In this document: piece after piece, positions 32,291 to 41,960 of the stretch
Position numbering within the stretch: position 1 is the stretch's first letter
How the letters are laid out: every line of letters begins with the position of its first letter
From: Streptomyces actinomycinicus
GTDB lineage: Bacteria > Actinomycetota > Actinomycetes > Streptomycetales > Streptomycetaceae
DNA length: 64,000 nt
Direction of reading: 5' to 3'
NCBI RefSeq assembly: GCF_016741775.1
Contig: NZ_JAERRK010000007.1
Coordinates: 372,001 to 436,000 of the forward strand
Translations under genes and position numbers: made by a program
The notes under the pieces: model-generated
The model's input: only the letters and a program-made list of their open reading frames with translations
What the model was told of the DNA's origin: nothing
The model's database searches: none

Positions 32291-33664
32291 GTGAGCAAGG
32301 TGCTGTACGTGCATGCCAAGGGCGGGCCCCCGGTGGGGTACGCCCTGACGCGGGTGGCCGCGAGGTCCGCGGTGCACCTGCTGGCACTGAGTGAACTGCC
32401 CGTGACGGTGGCGGCGGAGGCCGCGAGGCTGTGCGACTCGGTCGTCGCGCACACCGCGGCGCAGGAGCGCGATCTCGTCGGACTCATCGCCGCCCGGGCA
32501 CGCGAGGTGGGCGCGGACGCGGTCGTCACCTTCTCGGAGTACGCGGTGGTGGCGGTGGCCGAGGCGTCGCGGCTGCTCGGGCTGCGGGGCGCCGGGCCCG
32601 CCGCGACCCTCGCCCGTGACAAACGGCTGATGCGTGCGGCCTGGCAGCGCCGGGGCATACCGCAGCCCCGGTTCCGCGCGATCACGCATGTCGCCGAACT
32701 CGAGGAGGCCGCACGGCAGTTGACGTGCCCGCTGCTGCTGAAGGCCGCGTGGAGCGCCGGTTCCACCGCGCACCAGGTCATCGGGGCGCCCGGCGACGTG
32801 CGCGGCGCCTGGGAGCGGTCGCGCGCGGTGATGGCCGAGTCGGCGCTGCTCGGGTTCGCCGAGCTTCACGTGGCCGGGGCCGACGAGGACTTCATCGTGG
32901 AGGAGATCGTCAGCGGCTGCGCCGGGGACTGGTTCGACGGCTCCGGCTGGGGTGACTACGTCAGTGTCGAGGGTGTGGTCGTCGACGGTGTCTTCCGTCC
33001 GGTCTGTGTGAGCGGACGAATGCCGACGGTGGCACCGTTCACCGAGCGCGCCGGCATCACTCCGGCGGCGCTGGGGAGTGCGGCCCAGGCCCGGGTCGTG
33101 GACCTGGCCCGGCGTGCCGTGGACGCGCTGGGCCTGGAGAACTGCGGTACGCACACGGAGATCAAGCTGGGCGCGCACGGCCGGATGTGGGTGATCGAGA
33201 CGGCGGCGCGGTTCGGCGGCGCGATGACGGTGCCGCAGATCGAGCAGGTCTTCGGGCTCGACCTGGTCGGCATGTTCACCGATCAGCTGCTCGGCCGTTC
33301 CCCCGTCTGGCCCTCGGCGGCGCTGACGCCGGACGACGGCGAGGGTGCGGCCGGATCCCTGGTGGTGCTCGCCGTGAACGGGGACGGTTCGCCCTGGGTC
33401 CGCCGCCATCTGTGGGACTCCGCGGCGGTCGTCCGTTCCGCCCCGGTCGGCGCGGGCAGCACCCTGTCCGTCGTCGCCGAGAGTTCGCTGCCCGACGGCA
33501 CCGCCGTGCCGGTCTACGACCCCGCCGCCGGGGCCAACACCATGGCGGCGATGTGCCTGCTGTCGGCCGACCGGCCGCAGACCGTGGTCAGCGACTTCAC
33601 CGCCCTGGTGGACGCCCTGCCGCGGATCCTGCCCACGGACGTCACCGAGGAGGTACGGGCATGA
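32291..33664 (+). CDS. ATP-grasp ligase
   Basis: This is a 457-residue cytosolic enzyme. It has an N-terminal Rossmann-like preATP-grasp domain (residues about 1-100), then the ATP-grasp fold with CPLLLKAAWSAGS (substrate/ATP loop), EDFIVEEIV, and the Mg-binding THTEIKL and VIETAARFGG. The acid-amine ligation group of carboxylate-amine ligases, including dipeptide ligases and BtrJ-like enzymes, has this build; the substrate is unknown. It is the first gene of a three-gene operon with a phosphohistidine dikinase and an MFS exporter, overlapping the next gene by ATGA. The start is GTG, with GGGAG upstream. Confidence 0.85.
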   Translation: MSKVLYVHAKGGPPVGYALTRVAARSAVHLLALSELPVTVAAEAARLCDSVVAHTAAQERDLVGLIAARAREVGADAVVTFSEYAVVAVAEASRLLGLRGAGPAATLARDKRLMRAAWQRRGIPQPRFRAITHVAELEEAARQLTCPLLLKAAWSAGSTAHQVIGAPGDVRGAWERSRAVMAESALLGFAELHVAGADEDFIVEEIVSGCAGDWFDGSGWGDYVSVEGVVVDGVFRPVCVSGRMPTVAPFTERAGITPAALGSAAQARVVDLARRAVDALGLENCGTHTEIKLGAHGRMWVIETAARFGGAMTVPQIEQVFGLDLVGMFTDQLLGRSPVWPSAALTPDDGEGAAGSLVVLAVNGDGSPWVRRHLWDSAAVVRSAPVGAGSTLSVVAESSLPDGTAVPVYDPAAGANTMAAMCLLSADRPQTVVSDFTALVDALPRILPTDVTEEVRA

Positions 33665-35673
33665 CGGACACACGGGGCGAGACGGGTGTGCCGGACGTCG
33701 CGGGCGACCGGACCGCCGTCGGCGCCAACCTGTCGCTGCCGTTGTTCCGCGCGCTGTCCGGGGTGCTGGCCGGACACCCCTACCTCAAGGTCGTCGTGGA
33801 CCGGGACGAGGACACCTGGCATCTGCTGGACACCCGGGTGCACCCGTTCCACGTCGACTACGTCGCGACCCGGGTCCTCGGCATGACGGTGGACGAACTC
33901 GACGCGCAGCTCGACGCGTTCAACGCCTCGGTGTACATGGACCCCGAACGCCGTTTCCTCCTCGGTGTGCTGTCCCTGCACACGGAGGTGGAGCCCGACG
34001 GTTTCGAGCGGCCCTTCCTCGTGCTGGAGACGACCGAGGCGGACACCATGCCCGGGCCGCTGCTGGAGGAGTTCTACCACTACGTGCGGGCCCGGGTGGA
34101 CGGTCGCCTGCCGCTGCTGCTGAAGCCGGCCAACCACGGGCAGGAGCACGAGCTGGCCGCGGTCGGAGAGGCGCGGGTGCCGCGCATCCTCAGCCACGAG
34201 CTGTTCGGCAACCGGACCCGCACCTGCCTCAACCCGGGTGAGGCCGAGGGGCGGCTGCGCTACTTCCGCACGGCGGCCGAGTACGAGCGTGCCGCCGCGG
34301 ACCTCGGCTGGTCGGACATCGTCGCGATGCCCCGTCTGCCCGACGACGTGCCCCGCACCGCCGGGTTCATCAGCACGGCCCCCACCACGCCGCTCTCGCA
34401 CACCAACGTCCTCGCCTCGGGCTGGGGCATTCCGAACGCGATCGTCCGCGACCTCGACGCCGTCGTACGGCGCGACGGCCTCGACGGCGCGTGGGTGCGC
34501 TACCGCGTGCGCGAGGACGCCATCACGCTGGAACGGCTGGCCGGCGCACCGGCTCTGGAACGGCCCGCCTGGCACCGGCAGCGCATCCGCATCGAGACCC
34601 CGCTGCTCCAGGAGGCGCCGATCCTCGCGCTGCACCGGCTGCGGCGGACCGACCGGGACAGCTACGGCACGAAGGCGGCCAACCTCGGGGAGCTGCATCA
34701 CGTCCTGGACAGCCGCACCGCGGACCTGACGAGGTTCTACGCGCGTCCGCGTCCGCCACGGCCCGATCTGCTCGGTCACCTCGCCGCCCGGCTGGGCGAG
34801 ACGGGGGCGGCACCGGAGCGGCTGCGGGCCGCTGCGGCCGAACGAGTGGCGGAGACGGTCCGGGCGCCCCGGGGCGTGGCCCTGCCGTTCCGGCTGCACC
34901 ACCTGTTCCTCACCTCCTCCCCCGCGCTGCAACAGGGCATCGGCAGGCTGAAGATGGCGCTCGAGCTGGACGCCCTGGAGGTGATCGACTCGCTGGCCCT
35001 GCACCTGCAGCGCCTGACGTGCAGTACGCCGGTGCCCGACGAGGTGGCGCGGGCGATCACCGCTTCCGTGGCGGCGCTCACGGCGGACGGACGCCGCCTG
35101 GTGGTGCGCTCCTCGTCCAACGCCGAGGACCTGCCCGGCTTCTCCGCGGCCGGGATCTACGACTCGGTCACCACCGTGCACGGCACGGACCAGCTCATGG
35201 ACGCGGTGCGGCAGGTGTGGGCGTCGCTGCTGTCGCCGCGCAGTGTGCGCCTGCGGCACCAGGCCGGCATCCCCCTGGACGACACGTACATGGGGGTGAT
35301 CGTCCAGGAGTACGTGCCGGCCGGCCTGGGGGGTGTGCTGGTGACCTGCGATCCGACCCGCCCCGAGGACTTCCGCAACGTGTACCTCAACTGCACGCCC
35401 GGGTCGCCCGAGCGGGTCGTCGACGGCACCGTGCTGCCCCAGCAGTACCTCTACAACACCGTCGAGGGTGGCGGGCGCACGGTCGACCTCGGCTCGTCGC
35501 GCGAGGACCTGCCGGCGGCGACCCGCGGTGCGCTGGCTCAGCTGGCACTGGCCGGACGGCTGCTGCAGTCGCATTTCAGCGAGGAGGACCCCGACGACGC
35601 CCTGGACATCGAGTGGCTCATGACCGCGGAGGGGGCCTTCCACCTGGTCCAGGTCCGCCCCTACGCCCGGTGA
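33661..35673 (+). CDS. Phosphohistidine dikinase with glucan-water-dikinase-like domain order
   Basis: This is a 670-residue protein. A swivelling phosphohistidine domain at about 215-295 has TAPTTPLSHTNVLASGWGIP with catalytic His247. A C-terminal ATP-binding (PPDK-N/PEP-synthase-like) domain runs from about 330 to 670, with YGTKAANLGEL, VVRSSSNAEDLPGFSAAGIY and a final HLVQVRPYA. In PEP synthase and rifampicin phosphotransferase the ATP domain comes first; here the order is reversed, as in plant glucan water dikinase. It should transfer the beta-phosphate of ATP through His247 to an unknown acceptor, perhaps the product of the preceding ligase. Confidence 0.82.
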   Translation: MTDTRGETGVPDVAGDRTAVGANLSLPLFRALSGVLAGHPYLKVVVDRDEDTWHLLDTRVHPFHVDYVATRVLGMTVDELDAQLDAFNASVYMDPERRFLLGVLSLHTEVEPDGFERPFLVLETTEADTMPGPLLEEFYHYVRARVDGRLPLLLKPANHGQEHELAAVGEARVPRILSHELFGNRTRTCLNPGEAEGRLRYFRTAAEYERAAADLGWSDIVAMPRLPDDVPRTAGFISTAPTTPLSHTNVLASGWGIPNAIVRDLDAVVRRDGLDGAWVRYRVREDAITLERLAGAPALERPAWHRQRIRIETPLLQEAPILALHRLRRTDRDSYGTKAANLGELHHVLDSRTADLTRFYARPRPPRPDLLGHLAARLGETGAAPERLRAAAAERVAETVRAPRGVALPFRLHHLFLTSSPALQQGIGRLKMALELDALEVIDSLALHLQRLTCSTPVPDEVARAITASVAALTADGRRLVVRSSSNAEDLPGFSAAGIYDSVTTVHGTDQLMDAVRQVWASLLSPRSVRLRHQAGIPLDDTYMGVIVQEYVPAGLGGVLVTCDPTRPEDFRNVYLNCTPGSPERVVDGTVLPQQYLYNTVEGGGRTVDLGSSREDLPAATRGALAQLALAGRLLQSHFSEEDPDDALDIEWLMTAEGAFHLVQVRPYAR

Positions 35674-35681
35674 GGCGGCGC

Positions 35682-37025
35682 ATGTCCCTGCTGCGGCCGT
35701 CTCCTTCCATGCCGGTGCCGTCCCCGGCCGCTCGGCGGATCATCCGCCTCAACAACGGGTTCCAGCTCCTGTTCAACCTGCTGTGGTGGATGCCCGTGTT
35801 CTACGCCTACCAGCGGGACGCGGGCCTGTCCGACGGCCAGATCTTCGGCATCCAGAGCATCTACTACATCGCCTTCTGCCTGTTCGAGATACCGACCGGG
35901 GTCGTCGCCGACCGCATCGGGGCCCGGAACTGCCTGCGCGCCGGGGCGGTGGTGATGACGGCGGCGAACCTGGCGCCGGTGCTGGCTCCGACGTACACCG
36001 GTTTCCTCGCGCACTTCCTCGCCATCGCCGCCGGACGTTCGCTGACGTCGGGGGCGGCGAGCGCCTACCTCTACGACGGGCTGCGCGCCGAGCGGGCGGA
36101 CGCCCACTATCTGCGGGCCGAGGGCACGGCACGTGCCCTCGGGCTCGCCGCCAAGGTCGTCTGCTGGCCGCTCGTCGGTCCGCTGATGATGCTGGCGCCG
36201 CAGACGCCGTACGCGCTCAGCGCGGCGAGCGCGGCCGGTTCCCTCGGCTGTGCCCTCGCCCTGCCGCGGCTCGCCGGGCCCGGCCCGGACACCCGCGCGC
36301 GTACCCCGCAGCGCCGCGGCGGGGGCTTCCTGCGTGACACCGGCGCCGCCGTGCGTGCCCTTCGTTCGTCGCCGTGGCTGGCCCTGCTCATGGTCCAGGG
36401 CGTCGCCGTGTTCACGCTGTCGCGGATCTGCCAGGTCAACCTGTTCCAGCCGGTGCTCCTGGAGCACGGCATCGGGGAGAGTGCTCACGGCAGTGTGCTC
36501 GCCGCGATGACGGTCGCCGAGGCGGTGGCGTCGGCCCGTCCCCAGTGGCTGAGCCGCCGCCTGCGGCCGGTGGTCTGGGTGTCGCTGCTGAGCGTGGCGC
36601 TGGCCGCCGCCCTGGCGGGCACCGCCATGGGCGGGCCCTGGGCCGTGGCCGCGCTGTTGTGCGCGTTCGCGGCGATCACGGGGTTCGTCTATCCGGTGCA
36701 GCGCAAGCTCGTCAACGACGCCATCCCCCGGGACGCGCCGCGGGCCACGCTGCTGTCGGTGGAGAGCATCGTGGACCGCGGTGTGTGCGCGCTGGCCGCG
36801 GTGGCCGCGGGCGCCTACCTCGCTGCGGGCAGGCTCGATGCGCTGCTGTGGCACAGTGCCGCGGTCACCTTCGTGCTGATGCCGGTGCTGCACGTGGCAC
36901 TGCACCGGGTGAGCCGCCGGGGCAAGGCAGGCGGTGCGGCGACCGGCTCCCGCGCGACGGGTGCGACGCCGCCGGTCAGGGCGGAATCCCTGCCCGTCGA
37001 CGAAGGTGCGGCGCCGCGTCCATGA
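35682..37025 (+). CDS. MFS transporter
   Basis: This is a 447-residue protein with twelve predicted membrane helices. It begins with RRIIRLNNGFQLLFNLLWWM and has the MFS loop 2-3 signature GVVADRIGARNCLRAG. A basic cytoplasmic tail ends the protein. I chose ATG at 35682; a GTG at 35670 overlaps the stop of the dikinase gene (GTGA) and would add four residues. Its place at the end of the ATP-grasp/dikinase operon suggests export of the operon's product. Confidence 0.83.
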   Translation: MSLLRPSPSMPVPSPAARRIIRLNNGFQLLFNLLWWMPVFYAYQRDAGLSDGQIFGIQSIYYIAFCLFEIPTGVVADRIGARNCLRAGAVVMTAANLAPVLAPTYTGFLAHFLAIAAGRSLTSGAASAYLYDGLRAERADAHYLRAEGTARALGLAAKVVCWPLVGPLMMLAPQTPYALSAASAAGSLGCALALPRLAGPGPDTRARTPQRRGGGFLRDTGAAVRALRSSPWLALLMVQGVAVFTLSRICQVNLFQPVLLEHGIGESAHGSVLAAMTVAEAVASARPQWLSRRLRPVVWVSLLSVALAAALAGTAMGGPWAVAALLCAFAAITGFVYPVQRKLVNDAIPRDAPRATLLSVESIVDRGVCALAAVAAGAYLAAGRLDALLWHSAAVTFVLMPVLHVALHRVSRRGKAGGAATGSRATGATPPVRAESLPVDEGAAPRP

Positions 37026-37066
37026 GATGCGGCCCGGACCCGCGGCCTCACCGTGGGCGTCCCCGC

Positions 37067-37459
37067 TCAGCCGCCGACGAGGGCGACGAGTTTGACGAAG
37101 ACCAGGTCGGGGTCGGCGGCGAGGTCCACGACCTCGTCGAGGTCCTCGACCTGGCGGTCGCCGGCCAGGACGAAGAACCCGTTGGCCAGGAAGGCGCGCT
37201 CGGCGGCCTCGGCCTGGCGGTCCCCGTCGATGGGGCGGGCTTCGCGGAGCCGGTAGCCGTTCAGTTCCGTCTCGGCGTCCTCGGGGCGGACGAGTCCGTT
37301 GAAACGTCTGCCCGGGTGAGCGTTGTGCCGGGCGACCTCCTCGCGGACCCGCAGCCGGATCAGCTCCCGTACGGTCATCCGGTCCGGCAGCCCGGCGACC
37401 TCCCATGCGCCGGCCGGCCTGCCCGTCGCCGTCTCGTCCCGGAACGTCACGGTCGCCAT
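37067..37459 (-). CDS. Small hypothetical protein paired with DUF4132
   Basis: This is a 130-residue acidic protein that opens MATVTFRDETATGRPAG, continues RMTVRELIRLRVREEV, and ends DPDLVFVKLVALVGG. The beta-grasp-like order at the N-terminus and the strongly conserved appearance of such proteins beside DUF4132 genes suggest a functional partner. The ATG overlaps the DUF4132 stop (TGATG), so translation is coupled. The function is not known to me. Confidence 0.7.
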   Translation of the reverse strand: MATVTFRDETATGRPAGAWEVAGLPDRMTVRELIRLRVREEVARHNAHPGRRFNGLVRPEDAETELNGYRLREARPIDGDRQAEAAERAFLANGFFVLAGDRQVEDLDEVVDLAADPDLVFVKLVALVGG

Positions 37460-39801
37460 CAGGCACCTCGCTTGATCTGCATGAGGATGGACTCGTCGGT
37501 GATCCGGGTGTCGGCGGCGAGCAGGAACGCCTTGCTGAGGACCAGGGAGAGGCGGTCGTCCTCGAAGGGCAGGAAGACCTTGCCGTCGCCCTTGCCGCGG
37601 GCCGGGACGATGCACAGGTAGCTGTCGTCCGGTGACATCAGGATGTTGCCCGAACCGAGGTGGATCCGGTAGGTGCGCAGATCGCCGCGGACGGTGAGGA
37701 AGCGGCCGTCGAGCGTGCACCGGTCGGCGATCTTCAGGCGCGGCAGGATGCGTGTGAGGGCGTCCCTGCGTGCCTCGGCGCTCTCGGTCAGCTCGGCGAA
37801 GGAGGCCCGCTCCCAGTAGGCGCGCCGGGGGCCGCCGTCGGCCCAGTCGGGGTCGGCGGCGATCGAGGTCACGCCGACGAAGAGGTCCACATCGCGCATC
37901 GCCTCGCTGAACAGCAGAGGGGGCACGTCGGCGAGCGGTGTCTCGCGCCAGGCGCCCGCTTCCCGGCGGTCGAACCGCACCTGGTCGGTCGACGCCAGTT
38001 CGTCGCCGTCCGCCCAGTCGGCCCAGCTGTGGCGGAACCGCACCCGCCACTCCCCCGCCGCGAGGGTGCGCTCGGCCTCGTCGGCCTCCCCGTCGTCCCA
38101 GGGGCCGAGCCGGTCGCTGTCCCATCCCCGGGCCCGGAACAGGGCGAACATCTTGCGGTAGTGGACGAGGTGCGCGGCGAAGCGGTTGGAGTAGACGCGG
38201 GTCTCCTCCTCGGCCGGGGTGAGCAGATAGATCTCCCGGAACGCCTGCTTGAAGGGCTGCCGCGTGCGCCGCTCGACGAGCAGGTCCCGCCAGGCCCGCA
38301 CGGCGGCGGGCTCGGAGCGGAGCGGATGCCACAGCCGTACGGAGGCGTCGTCGGGCGCGTCGGGAAGGCGGTCTTCCGCCTCGGGCAGTACGGCCCGCCA
38401 CTCGCCGGGCGCCGTCTCTATCTCCCAGATCAGCCGGCGCACCAGGGTACGGGCCAGGGGGTGCCCGGCCAGTTCGGTGCGCCACCAGCCGTAGGGGTGG
38501 ACGGCGTCGACGGTGAAGCCGCCCTCCAAGGCGCGTACGAGGGTGACCAGCTGGGCGTTCACCCGCTTCACCAGCTCGCGCAGCTCCTTGACCAGGGCCG
38601 GGTGGTCACGGCGGACCGGCGCCGGGACGCTGCGCAGGGGGCTGCCGTCCTTCTCCCAGGTGATCGTGGCGGTATCGGTGACCGTGACGACGGCCTGGTA
38701 GTCGCCTGCGGTCCGGCGCAGGACGCCTCCCACGCTCCCGCTGTCGGTCACGGCGTCGAAGTCCAGCCGCGGCAGCCGCAGGGCCACGTCGGCGCGCTCG
38801 GCCAGGGCGGCGTCGGCCTTCTTGAGCATCTTGTCGAGCTGCCTGGGCACCCCGGCGTGCCGGACGGTGCGGCGCACGGTGCGGATCGCCGCCACCAGCT
38901 CGGGCGTGGGGTAGTCCTGCGCGGCCCGCACCACCTCGTACAGCAGGGCCTGGGAGGGCAGGGTCTTCGCCTGTGTCGGGGCGAGGGCGATACCGGGCAG
39001 CAAGCGCTCGAACAGTTCCGGCAGCCATGGCTCGTCGCGCAGCAGTGCCACGCGCAGGGCCTGCCCGAGCGTGGTGATCTCCCGGTCGGTGAACGCCTTG
39101 TCCGCCCGGTAGGGGATCTCGCCCGCCCGGATGGCGTCCGTGCGGTCGGCGGCGGCTTCCAGGGCGCGGCGGGCGAACGCGACGTAGGCGGGGTTGTCGG
39201 CCGACCTGCGCCAGGCGTGCGGGAGCGGGGTGCTGAACCTGTGGTCCCGGTCGATCTCGGACAGCACCGTCCGTTCGGCCGGGGTGAGGCCGGCGACCAC
39301 GGCCGTCTCGTCCGCGACGATGGGGCCCACGTCACGGGTCAGGCGCTCCACGACCCGGCGCAGTGTCGCGTCGCCGGCGAGGTGAGCGACCGAGAGCAGC
39401 GCGTATGGCTGGCGTGCGGTGTCCTGTCCCAGCCAGGCCGCGACCAGGGCGCGGGCCGGCCCTGACACGTCGGGCCGCGGTTCGGTGCAGTGCTCCACCG
39501 CGTCCAGGCCCCGGGTGAGGTCCGCCCAGCCGTGCTCCTCGCATCGCCGGAGGAGTGCGTCGAACATCTGGCGGCACGCGTCGGGTGTGTAGCGCGGTCG
39601 CCGTTCCCGGGCCGCGTCCTCGACCACGAAGCGGGCCCGTCTCATCGCGGGCGGGGCCGAGGCGTCCACCCGGCAGGCGGCCGCGAGCAGACTGCCGAGG
39701 TCCTCGTCGGAGACCTGCGCCGGATCCGGCTGCTCGTCCTCGTCGTCGGGAGCGAAGTCCGGGTCGGTCAGCGCGCGCATCAGCCGGGCTGCGTGGTCCA
39801 T
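37459..39801 (-). CDS. DUF4132-domain protein
   Basis: This is a 780-residue soluble protein. The C-terminal third carries the DUF4132 signature features: PFKQAFREIYLLTPAEEET, YSNRFAAHLVHYRKMFALFR and the ending LLAADTRITDESILMQIKRG. The N-terminal half is alpha-helical. DUF4132 is found in bacterial proteins of unknown function, sometimes with WGR domains or MolR-type neighbours. The start at 39801 has AGGAGGGG 7 nt upstream. A decayed C-terminal piece of a paralogue lies just upstream. Confidence 0.85.
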   Translation of the reverse strand: MDHAARLMRALTDPDFAPDDEDEQPDPAQVSDEDLGSLLAAACRVDASAPPAMRRARFVVEDAARERRPRYTPDACRQMFDALLRRCEEHGWADLTRGLDAVEHCTEPRPDVSGPARALVAAWLGQDTARQPYALLSVAHLAGDATLRRVVERLTRDVGPIVADETAVVAGLTPAERTVLSEIDRDHRFSTPLPHAWRRSADNPAYVAFARRALEAAADRTDAIRAGEIPYRADKAFTDREITTLGQALRVALLRDEPWLPELFERLLPGIALAPTQAKTLPSQALLYEVVRAAQDYPTPELVAAIRTVRRTVRHAGVPRQLDKMLKKADAALAERADVALRLPRLDFDAVTDSGSVGGVLRRTAGDYQAVVTVTDTATITWEKDGSPLRSVPAPVRRDHPALVKELRELVKRVNAQLVTLVRALEGGFTVDAVHPYGWWRTELAGHPLARTLVRRLIWEIETAPGEWRAVLPEAEDRLPDAPDDASVRLWHPLRSEPAAVRAWRDLLVERRTRQPFKQAFREIYLLTPAEEETRVYSNRFAAHLVHYRKMFALFRARGWDSDRLGPWDDGEADEAERTLAAGEWRVRFRHSWADWADGDELASTDQVRFDRREAGAWRETPLADVPPLLFSEAMRDVDLFVGVTSIAADPDWADGGPRRAYWERASFAELTESAEARRDALTRILPRLKIADRCTLDGRFLTVRGDLRTYRIHLGSGNILMSPDDSYLCIVPARGKGDGKVFLPFEDDRLSLVLSKAFLLAADTRITDESILMQIKRGA

Positions 39802-39908
39802 CAGACACCCCTCCTGATCAGGCGGAGGTGCGTGGTGCGGGCGATCTTCACGTCGGCGGCGAGGCGCGGTACCTCGCCGCGGAGCGGGAAGAGCCCGCCG
39901 TGCCCGAG
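39801..39908 (-). pseudogene. Possible C-terminal remnant of a DUF4132 paralogue
   Basis: The frame ending at the TGA that overlaps the DUF4132 start (TGATG) reads LRGEVPRLAADVKIARTTHL then RLIRRGV. It resembles the end of the intact gene (LLAADTRITDESILMQIKRG) in spacing of AAD, I, T, L, I and RG. It suggests that a second DUF4132 gene once lay here and lost most of its length. Confidence 0.35.
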
Positions 39909-40169
39909 CGCATCGCTCCTACGGGATTCGGCCGGCAAGGCGTCGTAGAGCATGGCGTGATGATGGCAGGGGGCACTGACAACGCGATCGCGGCCGACCC
40001 CTCCGGTGCCGGGGCGTACCGTTCCGACCAGGTGCTGCACCCACGGCGTATTCCGGGAGGAATGGGCTGGTGTCCGCGCCGGTCTTCGCTAGGGTCGTCG
40101 TACCGGCCGCTGCATGTCCTCCCAGGTGACCGGAGGCGCGGTTCGCCGTCAGTGTTGAGGAGGCCCCCC
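39909..40169. other. Divergent intergenic region
   Basis: This lies between the DUF4132 unit and the TPR gene. A TAGGGT at about 40090 could be a -10 element for the TPR gene, with no good -35 partner. Otherwise I see nothing defined. Confidence 0.4.
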
Positions 40170-41867
40170 ATGGAGTACTACGACCTCGGCAGCCACGGCC
40201 GGCGCGTGACGACGTCGTCCGCCGAGGCGCAGACGTGGTTCGACCGCGGGCTGAACTGGACGTACGGGTTCAACCACGAGGAGGCCGTGCGCTGTTTCGA
40301 GGCCGCCGCGGCGGCGGATCCCGGCTGTGCCATGGCCGACTGGGGCGTGGCCTACGCGCTCGGCCCCAACTACAACAAGCCCTGGGAGTTCTTCGACGAG
40401 CGGGAATTGGGCCGCACGGTGGAGCGTGCGCACGCCGCCGTGGAGCGAGCCCGCGCCAAGACCGCCTGCGCCACACCCGTCGAGCGGGCCCTCGTCGATG
40501 CGCTGGCCGCGCGCTACCCGAGGGCCCTGGCCCCGGATGCCGAGGACTGTTCCGTGTGGAGCACCGCCTACGCCGACCGTATGCGGGACGTCCACCGGAG
40601 CGCGCCCGACGACCTCGACGTGGCCACCCTGTACGCCGATGCCCTGATGAACCTCACGCCCTGGCAGCTGTGGGACATCCGCACGGGCGGGCCGGCCCCG
40701 GGCGCGCGCACCGCCGAGGCCAGGACGGTGCTCGAGCGGGCGATCGCCACGGAGGCGGGCGCGCGGCATCCGGGCCTGCTCCACATGTACGTGCACCTGA
40801 TGGAGATGTCCCCGACCCCCGAGGCCGCCCTGACGGCGGGTGACCGGCTGCGCGGTCTGGTGCCGGACGCGGGCCACCTGCAGCACATGCCGTCGCACCT
40901 GGAAGTGCTCTGCGGCGACTACCGCCGTGTGATCTCCGACAACACCGCGGCGATCGCGGCCGACGAGACGTTCCACGCCAGGGCCGGGGCGATGAACTTC
41001 TACACCTTGTACCGGTGCCACAACATCCACTTCAAGATCTACGGTGCGATGTTCCTCGGTCGCTTCGAGGACGCGATCGAAGCGGCGGACCGGCTCGAAG
41101 CGGCCGTTCCCGAAGAGCTGTTGCGGGTGGAAAGCCCGCCCATGGCGGACTGGCTGGAGGGATTCCTCGCGATGCGGGTGCACGTCCTGATCCGCTTCGG
41201 CCGCTGGGACGACATCCTGCGACTGCCGGTCCCCGCCGACGCGCAGCTGTACTGCGTGACCACGGCGTTGCTGCGGTACGGCCGCGGGGTGGCCCTCTCC
41301 GCCACGGGCCGGACCGCCGAAGCCGACAGGGAACGCGAACTCTTCCGCGACGCGGTCGCCCGGGTCCCGGGGACGCGGATGCTGTTCAACAACACCTGTA
41401 CGGACATCCTGGCGATCGCTGCGCACATGCTGGACGGAGAACTCGAGTACCGCAAGGGCAGGTACGACAGCGCGTTCGCGGCCCTGCGCCGGTCGATCGA
41501 GCTGGACGACGGCCTTCCGTACGACGAGCCGTGGGGCTGGATGCAGCCCACCCGGCACGCATACGGCGCCCTGCTCCTCGAACAGGGCCTGGTCGCCGAG
41601 GCCGAGGCCGTCTACCGCGCCGATCTCGGACTCGACGGCTCGCTGCCGCGCCCGCTGCAACACCCGGGCAACGTGTGGGCGCTGCACGGACTCCACGAGT
41701 GCCTCCTGCGCCTCGGCAAGGTGGGCGAGGCACAGATCGTGGCCCAGCAGCTGAAGATCGCCGCGGCGATGGCCGACGTACCGGTCGAGGCGTCCTGCTT
41801 CTGCCGCCTGGAGACCGCCGGCGTGGGCTCCGCCTCCCGCAACGGGTGCTGCGACGAGAAACAGTGA
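40170..41867 (+). CDS. TPR-repeat protein
   Basis: This is a 565-residue soluble protein composed of helical repeats. The N-terminus (RVTTSSAEAQTWFDRGLNW, then FNHEEAVRCFEAAAAADPGC) is a typical TPR start, and further repeats include GEAQIVAQQLKIAAAMADVP. The tail holds five cysteines (SCFCRLE, NGCCDEKQ) and might bind metal. TTGAGGAGG precedes the ATG. Function unknown; a scaffold or regulatory role is the usual assumption. It is monocistronic. Confidence 0.78.
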   Translation: MEYYDLGSHGRRVTTSSAEAQTWFDRGLNWTYGFNHEEAVRCFEAAAAADPGCAMADWGVAYALGPNYNKPWEFFDERELGRTVERAHAAVERARAKTACATPVERALVDALAARYPRALAPDAEDCSVWSTAYADRMRDVHRSAPDDLDVATLYADALMNLTPWQLWDIRTGGPAPGARTAEARTVLERAIATEAGARHPGLLHMYVHLMEMSPTPEAALTAGDRLRGLVPDAGHLQHMPSHLEVLCGDYRRVISDNTAAIAADETFHARAGAMNFYTLYRCHNIHFKIYGAMFLGRFEDAIEAADRLEAAVPEELLRVESPPMADWLEGFLAMRVHVLIRFGRWDDILRLPVPADAQLYCVTTALLRYGRGVALSATGRTAEADRERELFRDAVARVPGTRMLFNNTCTDILAIAAHMLDGELEYRKGRYDSAFAALRRSIELDDGLPYDEPWGWMQPTRHAYGALLLEQGLVAEAEAVYRADLGLDGSLPRPLQHPGNVWALHGLHECLLRLGKVGEAQIVAQQLKIAAAMADVPVEASCFCRLETAGVGSASRNGCCDEKQ

Positions 41868-41960
41868 CGGCCTGCTTCCGTCCGTACCCGCGGGACGAAA
41901 TGGGCCACTGACAGCGGTGATGATTGGGTCTGCCCAGAGGTCCACCGGGTCAATACCGTC

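Noticed and set aside
33187..33660. Separate gene upstream of the dikinase in its frame
   Set aside because: The open frame simply runs through the ATP-grasp gene in another phase; the ATGA overlap defines the start at 33661.
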